Positions 1 through 8,680 of a stretch of 33,712 bases of DNA are shown here, piece after piece (position 1 is the first letter of the stretch; every line of letters begins with the position of its first letter). The translations under genes were made by a program, and so were the position numbers. Origin of the DNA: DATJPR01 sp035506295 (GTDB taxonomy: Bacteria > Bacteroidota > Ignavibacteria > UBA10030 > UBA6906); NCBI GenBank assembly GCA_035506295.1, contig DATJPR010000257.1, positions 1 through 33,712 of the forward strand. Reading direction: 5' to 3'. The notes beneath the pieces are model-generated. The model was not told where the DNA came from. It saw nothing but the letters and a program-made list of their open reading frames with translations, and did no database searches.

Positions 1-762
1 AAGATTGGATGTGCCGAAATAGGGATTCACCCACGATGCCGGCGGTGTCCACCCCTTGCCGCTGGCGGCCGAATTGGATTTCAGATGGTAGTTGTTTGTG
101 CCGTCGAGAGCCGTCCAATCGTTATCAAAGTACGGCTGGTAACTGACAAACAGGTCGCTGGCCGTGACATCGAATATGTCGTGGGGTGCGGGTTTTCCGA
201 CACCATCGGAGGGATAGTACCGGACCTGGCCGCTAAGACTGTCAACGGAGTAGAAGAACAGGTTGTTGTCGTAGACAGTACGAACAGTGTCTGCCTTGGT
301 CGTGATCTCGAGTTCCTGGTACATATCGCCCATGATGTTGTTGTAAATCTGGGCGCGGGAACTTTTGTCGATCAGGATGGCATAACCGAGCTCGCCGACC
401 CGTCGCCACCCACCGGCCACGATGGTGTTATTGTGGATGCACATGTTGGTGATGCGCAAGAGGTTCGGGTTCGCGTTGAGCTTGATCCCGTTGCCGCCGG
501 AGCTCCAAATGACATTGTAGGCGATTTCGCCGATTGTCCCGTCCTTGATATTGATGTTATCTCCGTCGGGAGCTCCGCACCATTTAATAGTGTTGCGGAG
601 AACACTGGCATTGCCGCCGTGCAGTCATGGAGGGGATGTTCCACGAATCGCATGAAATCGGAATATGCGATTTGTCTTTGGCTCAGTGAGCGAGATTCGA
701 GGAGCAACGACTGAGGGCTCGCAATATTGCGGCGGAGGACGATTTTGTGCTCGTCGTACGTC
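1..762 (-). pseudogene. Broken right-handed beta-helix protein fragment, 5' truncated and frameshifted, continues beyond the left edge
   Basis: Reading the minus strand from 624 down to 1 gives about 208 uninterrupted codons with a typical parallel beta-helix pattern of Asn/Ile ladders (for example NMCIHNNTI, IYNNIMGDMYQELEI, DNNLFFYSVD) and no stop before the window edge. The frame has a TGA at 627-625 and no plausible secretion start after it; the first ATG is deep inside the domain. Upstream, in the frame one base off, codons from about 761 to 605 read on in similar style (ETYDEHKIVLRRNIA ... FVEHPLHDCTAA). The two pieces join naturally if one base is removed around 604-624. No start codon or signal peptide is visible before the preceding gene ends at 763. 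I infer a 5'-truncated, frameshifted remnant of a secreted beta-helix (pectate-lyase-like fold) protein. A sequencing error could explain the frameshift but not the missing N-terminus. Confidence 0.6.
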
Positions 763-3324
763 TCACCGCAGAGTCATGATACACGGCTTACGGATTCTGA
801 TCCAATAGGCCTTCTCCGGCATGATGTGACCCGACGGCCTGCACAACTGGAGGGAGGCGTCGAATTCAAAGACTGGCCCCCCGACCGCGTCGGGCGGGAG
901 AGTATTCATATGTGAGAGATCCGTCGGATGAGAAAGGCTGGGGACCATCGCCCAGCCTTCGCGAGAGAGAACCGCAGAAATCGTGTCAGGGAAGACCCCT
1001 TCTGAGCCAACAACGGCGAACTTGCTGCTGCAGATCCAGTATGCCCCACCCTCCGTGATGGTGTGGACGTTTTCAAAAAGCTGAGTCTCCGGATCAAATG
1101 TCTGAATCGCCGCGCTCGCAGTCGGGAAGAAGGCGGATGCATCGACGCCAGGAGGAGGGGCAGGCAACGACACGAGATTCCAACCGGGAGCAAGCAGAGT
1201 CCGATACGACGCCGGCGTCCCACCTCGCACCGTCGCAATGTAGTGTGCGCTGTCATGGCCAACTCCTCTGGCGGTCAGGGTGAAATCGACCGGTGTTGAA
1301 ACCCACACCGGTATTGAGCCGGTTGCAGATGATACCGCTCCTATCCCGTGGTCGATCAGTGCTTCAGTCGCGTTGCGTATCGACCATGAGAGAGTAACCA
1401 TTCCCCCCGAGGGGGAGACCGTATCGGGGACTGCCGTAAGCGATCCCACCGGCGGTTGCGGTTTCAAAAGCGCCGCAAGCCTTCTCCTGACCTTTTCAAA
1501 CTGATACCCATGTTGTGCATAGACCGGCTGTTGATCAAACTGAGCGGCACTCGTGTAGGAATCGCCCCAGTCATCGAGCGCATGGGGGACTATTTCGTCC
1601 ACCATTCCGGAGACTTCGATTCCTGCATGCTTCGCCAGCCAAAGGTATTCGTAATCTTGCTGTCCGCGACGATAGTTGTTGAGACGAATGGTGCCAATCG
1701 GTCCACGGTACCCCCTCGAGTCTTCCGGGTAGACCTTATCGATGCCTGGATAAAAGACCATCCCCGCGCCCCATGATCTCGTCGCGCCGTACGGTGTGCC
1801 GCCGGGGATATAGTTCTCATTCCAGACATTCATTGCATTCGGATTCGGGGGAAGGTGCTCGGCGTAGAACGAAGTGGTCCAGAAAAAGAAGAGGTCAATG
1901 CCGTACTTCCAGGATATCCATGGATTGACCCTGCAGTCGGCGGCGTAGTCATCGATGAGCTCCGTATTTCCCCACATAGGGCGGGTGCCGTCATACGTGG
2001 AGAACAGATTCCCTTTCGGTTTGAGTGCTGCAAGGTCATTAAGTCGAATGCCGGGTTGTGCCGAGAGCGACCAAATGTCGATGGCATCGGCAAAACCGTA
2101 GTACACGTATTCTTTCGTGAAGAACCGATGGAGATTCTTCCCTGGTCCGGGACTTGATGTGATCCAGGAGCATTTGTCGAGGATCAGCTTGACGACATCC
2201 GGATTCGTCACATCACCCTCATCGTCCATGTATTTGAATCGCAGGACGTCGGGGGCGGAACTCTGGAACCACGATTCCCAGGAATCAGCAGCTCTCTGCC
2301 AGGCAGCCTCGGTTGCGGGCGCAAATCCGGATATCTCTCCATTATCGGGTTGATCGTATGTCCCAATAGAGTAGACGTTATTGCCGATCCCTTCTCCTGG
2401 ACCTTCGTAACTATACTCCGGCCGGTATGCAGAGCCAGTATAGTATTCTGCAAGGTGCGTACGGAAGGCCCCAAGCGACTGACGCCCGTCGACCAGATCG
2501 ATTCGATGCCGGTGGCAGAAATTCATGAAGCGGCGGAACACGTCCCAGTATTCAGCACTATTTTCTGCTAAGCCGTATCGGGCCGTGAGAAGATCGGGAT
2601 TCCAGCTGAAGAACGATTTCGCGTGAGTCTCATCCGGGAGTTCAAAGTCGAAGACGTCCACAGAGAGAGGAAGAGCCGCTACGACATGTTCCCCCTCGAA
2701 GACGCGTGCAGTGCCTGTGTAGGATCCGGGGGAGGCGTCTTTTGGAATGTAGATATCGACCCACACCGCTTGCGTCTTTCCGACATCGATCGAAAAAGGA
2801 GCACCGCCTTGTCCGTGTGCAGGAGCCTTGATCGGGGCGTCGAAGGGAACTAGCGCATCGGGAATCCATCCGGTGAACATGTCATCCGGCAACGGCCGTG
2901 CATTGTAGAACCCATGGCCGCCGTCAAATGGCGATCGCTGCGTCACGTGCACGTAGTGCTCGACAAAAAGATCGATTCTTCGGCCGACGGAGGAATACAC
3001 ATCCGCGGAGGGACTGTTGGCGATGATCGCTTTGCCGTTCACAAGGCTGTCCAACGTTACGGTGACGTTCTTCGCCGGAGTTTCCGCAGCCTCGATAATA
3101 AGCTGGAATGCCACGATCTCATTCCTGGCACCGAAGATCGCGACGCGCGTCCCGTCCCAAACGGAGTTATTGACACCGTACTTAGCCGGATTGTGCATGT
3201 CGTCCTGCCTGATCTTCTCTCCGTCATCGACGGCCCAAACGGCCGTGATTGCGGATTGTGCCGCTGCTCGAACCACCCCGCAGAAATTCAGAAGGACGAA
3301 TAACGCGATCGAGATCGTTTTCAT
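763..3324 (-). CDS. Secreted DUF4091 / glycoside-hydrolase-like protein with duplicated C-terminal module
   Basis: 853 aa with a clean signal peptide (about residues 1-21, ending VVRAAAQ), so it is exported. The body to about residue 625 looks like the DUF4091/GH123-type family: an N-terminal beta-sandwich (VDIYIPKDASPGSYTGT), a barrel-like region, and near its end the family hallmark of a 'VFYPG' stretch followed by 'GPIGTIRLNNYRRGQQDYEYLWL'-like residues that mirrors the known 'SIRLEALRDGIEDYEYL' signature. Residues about 627-700 look like an Ig-like domain. Residues 707-853 are the 147-residue duplicated module shared with four other proteins here; its second half is the most degenerate copy, and it ends PCIMTLR. 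A ribosome site (AAGGCGG) lies upstream of the ATG. It is the last intact gene of the minus-strand island. Likely role: glycan degradation at the cell surface; substrate unknown. Confidence 0.8.
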   Translation of the reverse strand: MKTISIALFVLLNFCGVVRAAAQSAITAVWAVDDGEKIRQDDMHNPAKYGVNNSVWDGTRVAIFGARNEIVAFQLIIEAAETPAKNVTVTLDSLVNGKAIIANSPSADVYSSVGRRIDLFVEHYVHVTQRSPFDGGHGFYNARPLPDDMFTGWIPDALVPFDAPIKAPAHGQGGAPFSIDVGKTQAVWVDIYIPKDASPGSYTGTARVFEGEHVVAALPLSVDVFDFELPDETHAKSFFSWNPDLLTARYGLAENSAEYWDVFRRFMNFCHRHRIDLVDGRQSLGAFRTHLAEYYTGSAYRPEYSYEGPGEGIGNNVYSIGTYDQPDNGEISGFAPATEAAWQRAADSWESWFQSSAPDVLRFKYMDDEGDVTNPDVVKLILDKCSWITSSPGPGKNLHRFFTKEYVYYGFADAIDIWSLSAQPGIRLNDLAALKPKGNLFSTYDGTRPMWGNTELIDDYAADCRVNPWISWKYGIDLFFFWTTSFYAEHLPPNPNAMNVWNENYIPGGTPYGATRSWGAGMVFYPGIDKVYPEDSRGYRGPIGTIRLNNYRRGQQDYEYLWLAKHAGIEVSGMVDEIVPHALDDWGDSYTSAAQFDQQPVYAQHGYQFEKVRRRLAALLKPQPPVGSLTAVPDTVSPSGGMVTLSWSIRNATEALIDHGIGAVSSATGSIPVWVSTPVDFTLTARGVGHDSAHYIATVRGGTPASYRTLLAPGWNLVSLPAPPPGVDASAFFPTASAAIQTFDPETQLFENVHTITEGGAYWICSSKFAVVGSEGVFPDTISAVLSREGWAMVPSLSHPTDLSHMNTLPPDAVGGPVFEFDASLQLCRPSGHIMPEKAYWIRIRKPCIMTLR

Positions 3325-3399
3325 GGTTTCCGCCTTGTTTTACCTAACAACGGAGAGCGATTGAGGTCACCTCATCATGAACGCTGCGTTCGCGAACTC

Positions 3400-3939
3400 T
3401 TACTTGCCCCCGCTCGAGTCGGAATCGTGCGGTCCTGAGAGAATTAACCGGAGCACAGTGAATTCGCCGTCGGGGATAATAATCTGATGTTCGGTTCTCA
3501 TGTTACATTGCACAGCACCTGTCGTGAGATTCCCAACGAGCAACGCTCCGTCAAAGTGATCAAACGACCGGTTGTCCCAGGAGAAGACCAGAGGGAACGC
3601 CTCCGGCGCTGCCTGATACCGTATGTAAAACGTATCACATTGCGATGAGGACGTAAATGGCCGGATGTCAACCCACGATCCATCGAACCGATACTGCTTT
3701 CTCCCTTCCGGATCTTCCAGACGAATGTCGAGAACCGGAATCGGAGGATATGGAGGGAGAGGGATCTCCCCGAGTTCTTCGTCGAACCCATACGTCGCTC
3801 CCGGACGGAGGCCAATCCGGATGGTCTGGCTGTGCCCCCGGGCGTCACGAGCAGTGATGGGAATTCCCACCTGCCCGCCTGTGCCAATGGAGAAAGCGAT
3901 TGAGGCGAGAACCAAGAGGATCTGAAGAAACGTTTGCAC
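3400..3939 (-). CDS. Small secreted protein with the shared N-terminal domain, no sorting tail
   Basis: 179 aa from a GTG start at 3939. I prefer this start over the ATG at 3963 because AGGAG lies five bases before it, it gives an ideal signal peptide (QTFLQILLVLASIAFS), and it avoids overlap with the upstream gene that stops at 3953. The mature part is one beta-rich domain with the same landmarks as the N-terminal domains of the 295- and 790-aa proteins in this island: VxIPI/VPI opening, an IxIGLxPGATYGFDEELGE segment, PP.PP, an aspartate-arginine segment, then a DTFYIR strand. Unlike those proteins it has no C-terminal T9SS tail and no duplicated module; it ends in a hydrophilic SDSSGGK. 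Either it stays periplasmic or is a partner of the neighbouring cargo. Function unknown. Confidence 0.72.
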   Translation of the reverse strand: MQTFLQILLVLASIAFSIGTGGQVGIPITARDARGHSQTIRIGLRPGATYGFDEELGEIPLPPYPPIPVLDIRLEDPEGRKQYRFDGSWVDIRPFTSSSQCDTFYIRYQAAPEAFPLVFSWDNRSFDHFDGALLVGNLTTGAVQCNMRTEHQIIIPDGEFTVLRLILSGPHDSDSSGGK

Positions 3940-3952
3940 GGCGTCTCCTGTG

Positions 3953-5596
3953 TTAAGGGACATGTATGCTGGCAGGGGCGGTAACCTTGACCCAGTAGCC
4001 CTCCCCCGGAGTAATTTCCGAAGAAGGTTCATATGATTGTGTAGACCTGTTAAATCGGAAAACAGAGCTTGTCAGAACACCGGAAGGATCTGTCGCCACC
4101 AACGTCGATGGCAGCGTGGAGGTCAATGAACCCAGGAGGGCCCACCCCGATTGGACAGTCGCAACAGCGATGCTGTCGACATCCGATCCGCTGATCGTGA
4201 TGGCAGTGGACGCGTCGTATTTTACCCAATATCCGGCGCCAACCGTGAGCGTTGACGCAACGTCATATCCCTGCGAAGACGTGTTGTAGGCGAAGACCGC
4301 CCCTCGATGCCCGGGAAAGAGGAGAGAAGCGTCGGTATTCGCCGCCTTGCGCGGCAGCGAGACGAGGTTCCAGCCCGGCAACACAGCAAATACCGTGCTG
4401 TTCACTTCATGCCACGCAGCTATCCGTGCTGCGGGCTGGGCTCCGGCGACACTGAATGCTCCACCGAAGTAGGCGTTGGTGCCGTTCGCAGCGGTTGCGA
4501 ACACCACGTTGTTGACGCCTCCCGATTGGGCAGACCACGCCGTACCGTCCCACCTTGCAGTTTGATTTGTGTAGAGTTGTCCCGCCTGAGTGAACAGCCC
4601 GCCCAGGTAGACTCCCTGCGGTGACACCGCGAGGGCGTAAACAATGTTGTTGACACCCTGTCCTACCGACTGCCAGGATGAGCCGTCCCATTGTGCGATG
4701 TAATTCGCAGGGACTCCGCCTGCCTGGAGGAACACTCCTCCGGCGTAGAGCTTGTGGCCATCGACCGCCATGCTGTAGACGAAGTAGTCTGTCCCGCCAC
4801 CAAGAGGCTCCCAAGTGCTGCCGTTCCACCGGGCGATGTAGGGAAGAGAGGCAGATCCGGTGCTATCGAAGTCTCCCGCTGCAATGAGGTTTCCCTCGTA
4901 GACAGCGAGGGAACGAACGACATTGTTCAGACCGGCTCCCAATGGTTGCCACGTGGTTCCGTCCCATCGCGCAATATTCCGAGCGGCAGCCCCGCCCGCG
5001 GTGTTGAAATACCCACCGGCGTACACGCTCGAGCCGTCCACGGCGATCGCGAAGACGCTTCCATCCACGCCACCCGCCATGGAGTGCCAATTCGAACCAT
5101 CCCAGCGAGCAATACCCCGACTTGATTGGCCACCGGCCGAGACAAAGACGCCGCCGGCGTACAAACTGTCTCCCGATGTGGCCAGTCCATAGACGGCTGG
5201 GTGTGGACCATTGACTCCTGAACCCAATGAATGCCAGCGGGTGCCGTCCCATCGGGCTACGTAGTTGGCAGTCGTTCCCCCCGCATCGGTAAAGAAACCG
5301 CCGACATACACGTCCGAGTCATGGACCGCAATCGCATTGGCGACCGCGTTCAGTCCGGTAGAGAGGGTCGTCCAAGCCCCCCCCGCAATTCCAACCTGCC
5401 TGGACGGGAGCGCTGCCGTCAAGGGATCGGCCTCTGTTCCGACGATGACCGATCGTACCAGGTGACCATCAGCGGATAGTCCGTCTGCCTTCGACGGCAA
5501 TGGCTTGATGGCGATCGACTGAGAAACGGCCGGGACACCGAACACAACGGACAGGCAGCACAGTGCGGCAATAGGCAATGATGCTCTGGAGAGCAT
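3953..5596 (-). CDS. Secreted seven-repeat beta-propeller protein with duplicated C-terminal module
   Basis: 547 aa from the ATG at 5596, which has GAGG just upstream and opens a signal peptide (LPIAALCCLSVVFGVPAVSQ). From about residue 75 to 385 there are seven repeats of 43-48 residues with the pattern W..LG.G.N..V..LAV....LYAGG.F..AGG.....IARWDGT.W. Seven such repeats should close into a seven-bladed propeller of the kelch/galactose-oxidase-like kind. Residues 401-547 are the shared 147-residue module. This copy ends PASIHVP, so the near-terminal cysteine found in the other four copies is replaced by alanine. The gene starts 13 bases after the 828-aa gene stops, so the two are probably cotranscribed. 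Probable binding or scaffold protein on the cell surface; no catalytic motif seen. Confidence 0.82.
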   Translation of the reverse strand: MLSRASLPIAALCCLSVVFGVPAVSQSIAIKPLPSKADGLSADGHLVRSVIVGTEADPLTAALPSRQVGIAGGAWTTLSTGLNAVANAIAVHDSDVYVGGFFTDAGGTTANYVARWDGTRWHSLGSGVNGPHPAVYGLATSGDSLYAGGVFVSAGGQSSRGIARWDGSNWHSMAGGVDGSVFAIAVDGSSVYAGGYFNTAGGAAARNIARWDGTTWQPLGAGLNNVVRSLAVYEGNLIAAGDFDSTGSASLPYIARWNGSTWEPLGGGTDYFVYSMAVDGHKLYAGGVFLQAGGVPANYIAQWDGSSWQSVGQGVNNIVYALAVSPQGVYLGGLFTQAGQLYTNQTARWDGTAWSAQSGGVNNVVFATAANGTNAYFGGAFSVAGAQPAARIAAWHEVNSTVFAVLPGWNLVSLPRKAANTDASLLFPGHRGAVFAYNTSSQGYDVASTLTVGAGYWVKYDASTAITISGSDVDSIAVATVQSGWALLGSLTSTLPSTLVATDPSGVLTSSVFRFNRSTQSYEPSSEITPGEGYWVKVTAPASIHVP

Positions 5597-5609
5597 AGGG
5601 TCCTCGATT

Positions 5610-8096
5610 TTACCGGACGACAAGGCGACAAGGGCCACGAAGTTTCACCCAATACCCTTCACCGGGGCGAAGCTCCGATGCTGGTTCATAAAGCTGGCTG
5701 AGCCGATTGTACCTGAAAACTGATGAGACAATGCTCCCCGATGGTGTCGGCACTAGCGAGGACAATCCAACAGGGCGGGTAATTGTTCCAATGACGACCC
5801 AACCCTCGCGGGCTGCATTCACCACGATGCTGTCAAGGGTTGCACCAACTATCGAGAGGGTCTCAGGAACTCCGAATTTCACCCAGTAGCCGGAGCCCGT
5901 CGCAAGGGTGGTCACCGGAGCGTAGTCCTGCGTTTCATTCCGAAATGCAAACATGTATCCCGTCTTCCCGATGAAGAGGGAGTCTGCTTGCAATGTTGAC
6001 GGAAGACGTGGGACCGATACAAGATTCCAGGGTGACGCGAGTTCGAGTGATGTGGCATTAAGCCCCTCTCCCCGGACGGTGACCACGATCCTTGCAGGGA
6101 TTCCGTTTGTCACATATGTCAGCGAATCGTTGAACAGCTGCGCGGACTCCGGAAGGAAGGTCATCAACACCACACTTGTGTCGCCTTTGCGAAGAAGGCT
6201 GTCACTCACGCTCGAGGAGAATGGTGGATGAGCGAGAATACCCTCCATATGAAGAGGATTCACTGATGGATTCATTACAGGGAAGGTCCGGGTCTCCGAT
6301 GCGTATACGGGGAGAACTCCGAAATTCACGGAATCCGGGAGGCCGCGAAGGGCGGGAGCAGGAGAGGCCCCAAAGAGCACAACCGAGGTGTCTCCCCCAT
6401 TGGAGAACAGGCGCAAGGTGTCTGCAAATAATCCGAAGCCCTGCGGCCGGAAGACCACGGGGACCTGAATGCTGTCACGTCCTGCAATGACCAACGGGAG
6501 CGACAACACGGCGTGGAACGGACCGGGCCCCGTCCACGCTGAGCTAATCGTCAACGTGGCCGGGGACAGGTCTCGGATGGAAAAAGAGAGATTGACAGAG
6601 TCGCCGACAGCGACATCGGGAAAGGATAGAACCCCGGGAGATACATCAATTCGGGGCGGGGGAAGGGCAACATTCCTGAACACGGAGACGGCCAGCTCAT
6701 CGAGGTGAGCGGCGGCCAATTCGGGTTTACCATTGCCTGTCAGATCTGCGACGAGTATACCGAGAGACGGTGATCCCAGGCAGAATCCTGTGGGAGGATC
6801 GAAGAGTAGCGTTTCACCTTGTGACACATTGCGGTAGACTGTCACTGAGTCAACCAGACTGCCTACCGTTGTCACATCCACCCTGCCGTCGCCGTCGACG
6901 TCAGCGAGGGCCGCACTTCTCGTTTCCGGAGACACTGGAATACCCGATGGTGCTGAGAAGGAAATGCTTCCCGGCGTGCTGGAGCCGGCGACGATCGAGA
7001 GGATGCTGTCTGCTGGGCTGGTGGCAACGAGGTCCAGGATGCCGTCTTCGTTCAAGTCCCCCACGGCGATCGAGGAGGGACCCTGCGCCACTTGAACGGA
7101 CACGGGTGAAGCAAAGGCGAAGGAGCCGGGGGATGAGAGATTGCGGAGACAGGAAACGGAAGCCGACGCGTGGTTGCCAAACATGATGTCGTATCTCCCG
7201 TCGTTGTCGAGGTCCGCGGACACAATCTGCACCGGCCCCTCACCCGATCCCACGAGTATGGCGGGCGAGAATACGATATGTCCAGGTTCGCCGGCGTTCG
7301 GAAATATGACGATCGTGTTGCGCTCCCGGTTCGCAACGGCCAGGTCCGGACGACCATCTCCGTCAATGTCAGCAACGGCGACGGAAAGGAAACCCGGAGA
7401 AGCCGGAATGTCGATTCGGTCCTCGAACAACATCGTCCCGGGGAGACTGATGTTTCGGAAGATGGAAACAAACGGGCTGAATTGATGCCCCAGAACAATA
7501 TCCAGGAGCCCGTCTCCGTCGATGTCTGCGATGGCAACGCTGACGGGAAGGTAGCCGGTTTGTTCATCGCAGACTGCAATGAACGAGCCCAGGTCGAGCG
7601 AATCGCTCGAAGTGAAGTTCCGCAACACAGCGCAGGCGTTCCCCTGATACTCTGCAATGACGAGGTCCGATCGGCCGTCGCCGTCCATGTCGCCGACCGC
7701 CAGTCTCCCCGGTCCCAGGGAAACGCTCGCATAATCCAAACGTCGGTCAAACGACGTTGGCCCAAATGTGCGGTTGCCTGGAAAAGTTGTCGAAAATGCT
7801 CGCGAAGAACTCGCGCTCCTCCCAATCGCGGTGACTGTGACAGGGGCATAGGTGGCGGACGCAGGCACGCGCGTTTGAAGGTCTGTGGTTGACGCCGTCA
7901 GCACTTCGCCGGAGACTGCACCAAAGCGCACGATATTTTGACCGGGCACCGCACTGAACCCGAGACCATGTATGCTGACGACAGCGCCGGTGTCCGCTCG
8001 CACCGGGCTCACCGAGCCCACCGAGATGACTTGAGAAACTGTCCGCGTGAAAGACAGCAAGACCAGCAGGGCGGTATGTGCTCCGATCCCTCGCAT
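5610..8096 (-). CDS. Secreted FG-GAP (VCBS-type) propeller protein with IPT, two Hydin-like domains and duplicated C-terminal module
   Basis: 828 aa. The ATG at 8096 shares a base with the TGA of the preceding gene (TGATG), indicating translational coupling; a TTG one codon earlier is less likely. Order: signal peptide (LLVLLSFTRTVSQ); IPT/TIG Ig-like domain, about 22-105; seven FG-GAP repeats, each with a calcium-loop pattern such as DMDGDGRSDLVIA, ADIDGDGLLDIVLG and ADLDNDGRYDIMFG, enough for an integrin-like seven-bladed propeller; two ASPM/SPD-2/Hydin-like domains (LSFPDVAVGDSVNL and VNFGVLPVYASETRTF); then the shared module at 682-828 ending PCRLVVR. The FG-GAP loops predict calcium binding. 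Likely a large surface adhesin or scaffold; specific ligand unknown. Confidence 0.85.
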   Translation of the reverse strand: MRGIGAHTALLVLLSFTRTVSQVISVGSVSPVRADTGAVVSIHGLGFSAVPGQNIVRFGAVSGEVLTASTTDLQTRVPASATYAPVTVTAIGRSASSSRAFSTTFPGNRTFGPTSFDRRLDYASVSLGPGRLAVGDMDGDGRSDLVIAEYQGNACAVLRNFTSSDSLDLGSFIAVCDEQTGYLPVSVAIADIDGDGLLDIVLGHQFSPFVSIFRNISLPGTMLFEDRIDIPASPGFLSVAVADIDGDGRPDLAVANRERNTIVIFPNAGEPGHIVFSPAILVGSGEGPVQIVSADLDNDGRYDIMFGNHASASVSCLRNLSSPGSFAFASPVSVQVAQGPSSIAVGDLNEDGILDLVATSPADSILSIVAGSSTPGSISFSAPSGIPVSPETRSAALADVDGDGRVDVTTVGSLVDSVTVYRNVSQGETLLFDPPTGFCLGSPSLGILVADLTGNGKPELAAAHLDELAVSVFRNVALPPPRIDVSPGVLSFPDVAVGDSVNLSFSIRDLSPATLTISSAWTGPGPFHAVLSLPLVIAGRDSIQVPVVFRPQGFGLFADTLRLFSNGGDTSVVLFGASPAPALRGLPDSVNFGVLPVYASETRTFPVMNPSVNPLHMEGILAHPPFSSSVSDSLLRKGDTSVVLMTFLPESAQLFNDSLTYVTNGIPARIVVTVRGEGLNATSLELASPWNLVSVPRLPSTLQADSLFIGKTGYMFAFRNETQDYAPVTTLATGSGYWVKFGVPETLSIVGATLDSIVVNAAREGWVVIGTITRPVGLSSLVPTPSGSIVSSVFRYNRLSQLYEPASELRPGEGYWVKLRGPCRLVVR

Positions 8097-8653
8097 CAAC
8101 GAGAAAGGGCCTTGGGAGGTCCCGGGACGAGGCCGACATTGTCGCCTGTTGGGAGCGACCCGACAACCTCTGTGATTTGGATTCGCGCATGCGTGACAGC
8201 GACCGTGGGGGCGGATGCGGAGGGGCGGACAAGCACGGAGAACACCTCTCGTTCCAGCGACGGCCCGATCCCGGACAACGAGTTGGACAGGAGAATCACT
8301 CGCGCGGTGTCTGCACCCCCGACCGCTCCCGGTCCCGGTTTCAATTCAACAAACAGCCGCCAGGCCTTAACGTCGGCGGTGGCGGCTCCTCGATTAACGG
8401 CAATCAGCCGGTATGGCCAGTCGCAAAGGACGACGAGCTGCAGCGCAGTCATCGACCTGCCCTCGTAATTGCGAATCACGATGCTCTCCCTCTGCGTCAT
8501 TGCTTCGCCGTTCGGGGGCGCACCAACGCCAAATCCAACCTCCCCCACGATTCCCTGGCAGTAGGAAGATGTCGGCACACCACTCAGGAGCACGAGAAGA
8601 CTCGTCGCGCATGCGATGGCGGAAACAGCATTTCGAGTGAAGATCCGGATCAT
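8096..8653 (-). CDS. Small secreted protein of unknown function
   Basis: 185 aa with a signal peptide (VSAIACATSLLVLLSGVPTSSYCQ). The ATG at 8653 has an AGGG ribosome site seven bases upstream. The mature part is about 155 residues of mainly beta-type sequence (ESIVIRNYEGRSMTALQLVVL; VKAWRLFVELKPGPG; HARIQITEVVGSLPTGDNVGLVPG). I do not recognise a family with confidence; the layout of paired strands resembles small beta-sandwich domains used in surface scaffolds. It has neither a T9SS tail nor the duplicated module. It lies 27 bases after the beta-helix gene and its stop codon overlaps the start of the FG-GAP propeller gene, so it is made together with that protein and may be a partner of it. 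Confidence 0.7.
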   Translation of the reverse strand: MIRIFTRNAVSAIACATSLLVLLSGVPTSSYCQGIVGEVGFGVGAPPNGEAMTQRESIVIRNYEGRSMTALQLVVLCDWPYRLIAVNRGAATADVKAWRLFVELKPGPGAVGGADTARVILLSNSLSGIGPSLEREVFSVLVRPSASAPTVAVTHARIQITEVVGSLPTGDNVGLVPGPPKALSR

Positions 8654-8680
8654 ATGTACCCTGTTTGTTGGGTCTGATGC

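Noticed and set aside
85..714. 209-codon plus-strand open frame at the left edge
   Set aside because: The opposite strand reads as a beta-helix protein with strong Asn/Ile ladder pattern; the plus frame has no recognisable domain or ribosome site.
3362..3374. TGAGGT-C-ACCTCA dyad between the 853- and 179-aa genes
   Set aside because: A single 6-base dyad in a 75-base operon gap is weak evidence for an operator, and no promoter boxes accompany it.
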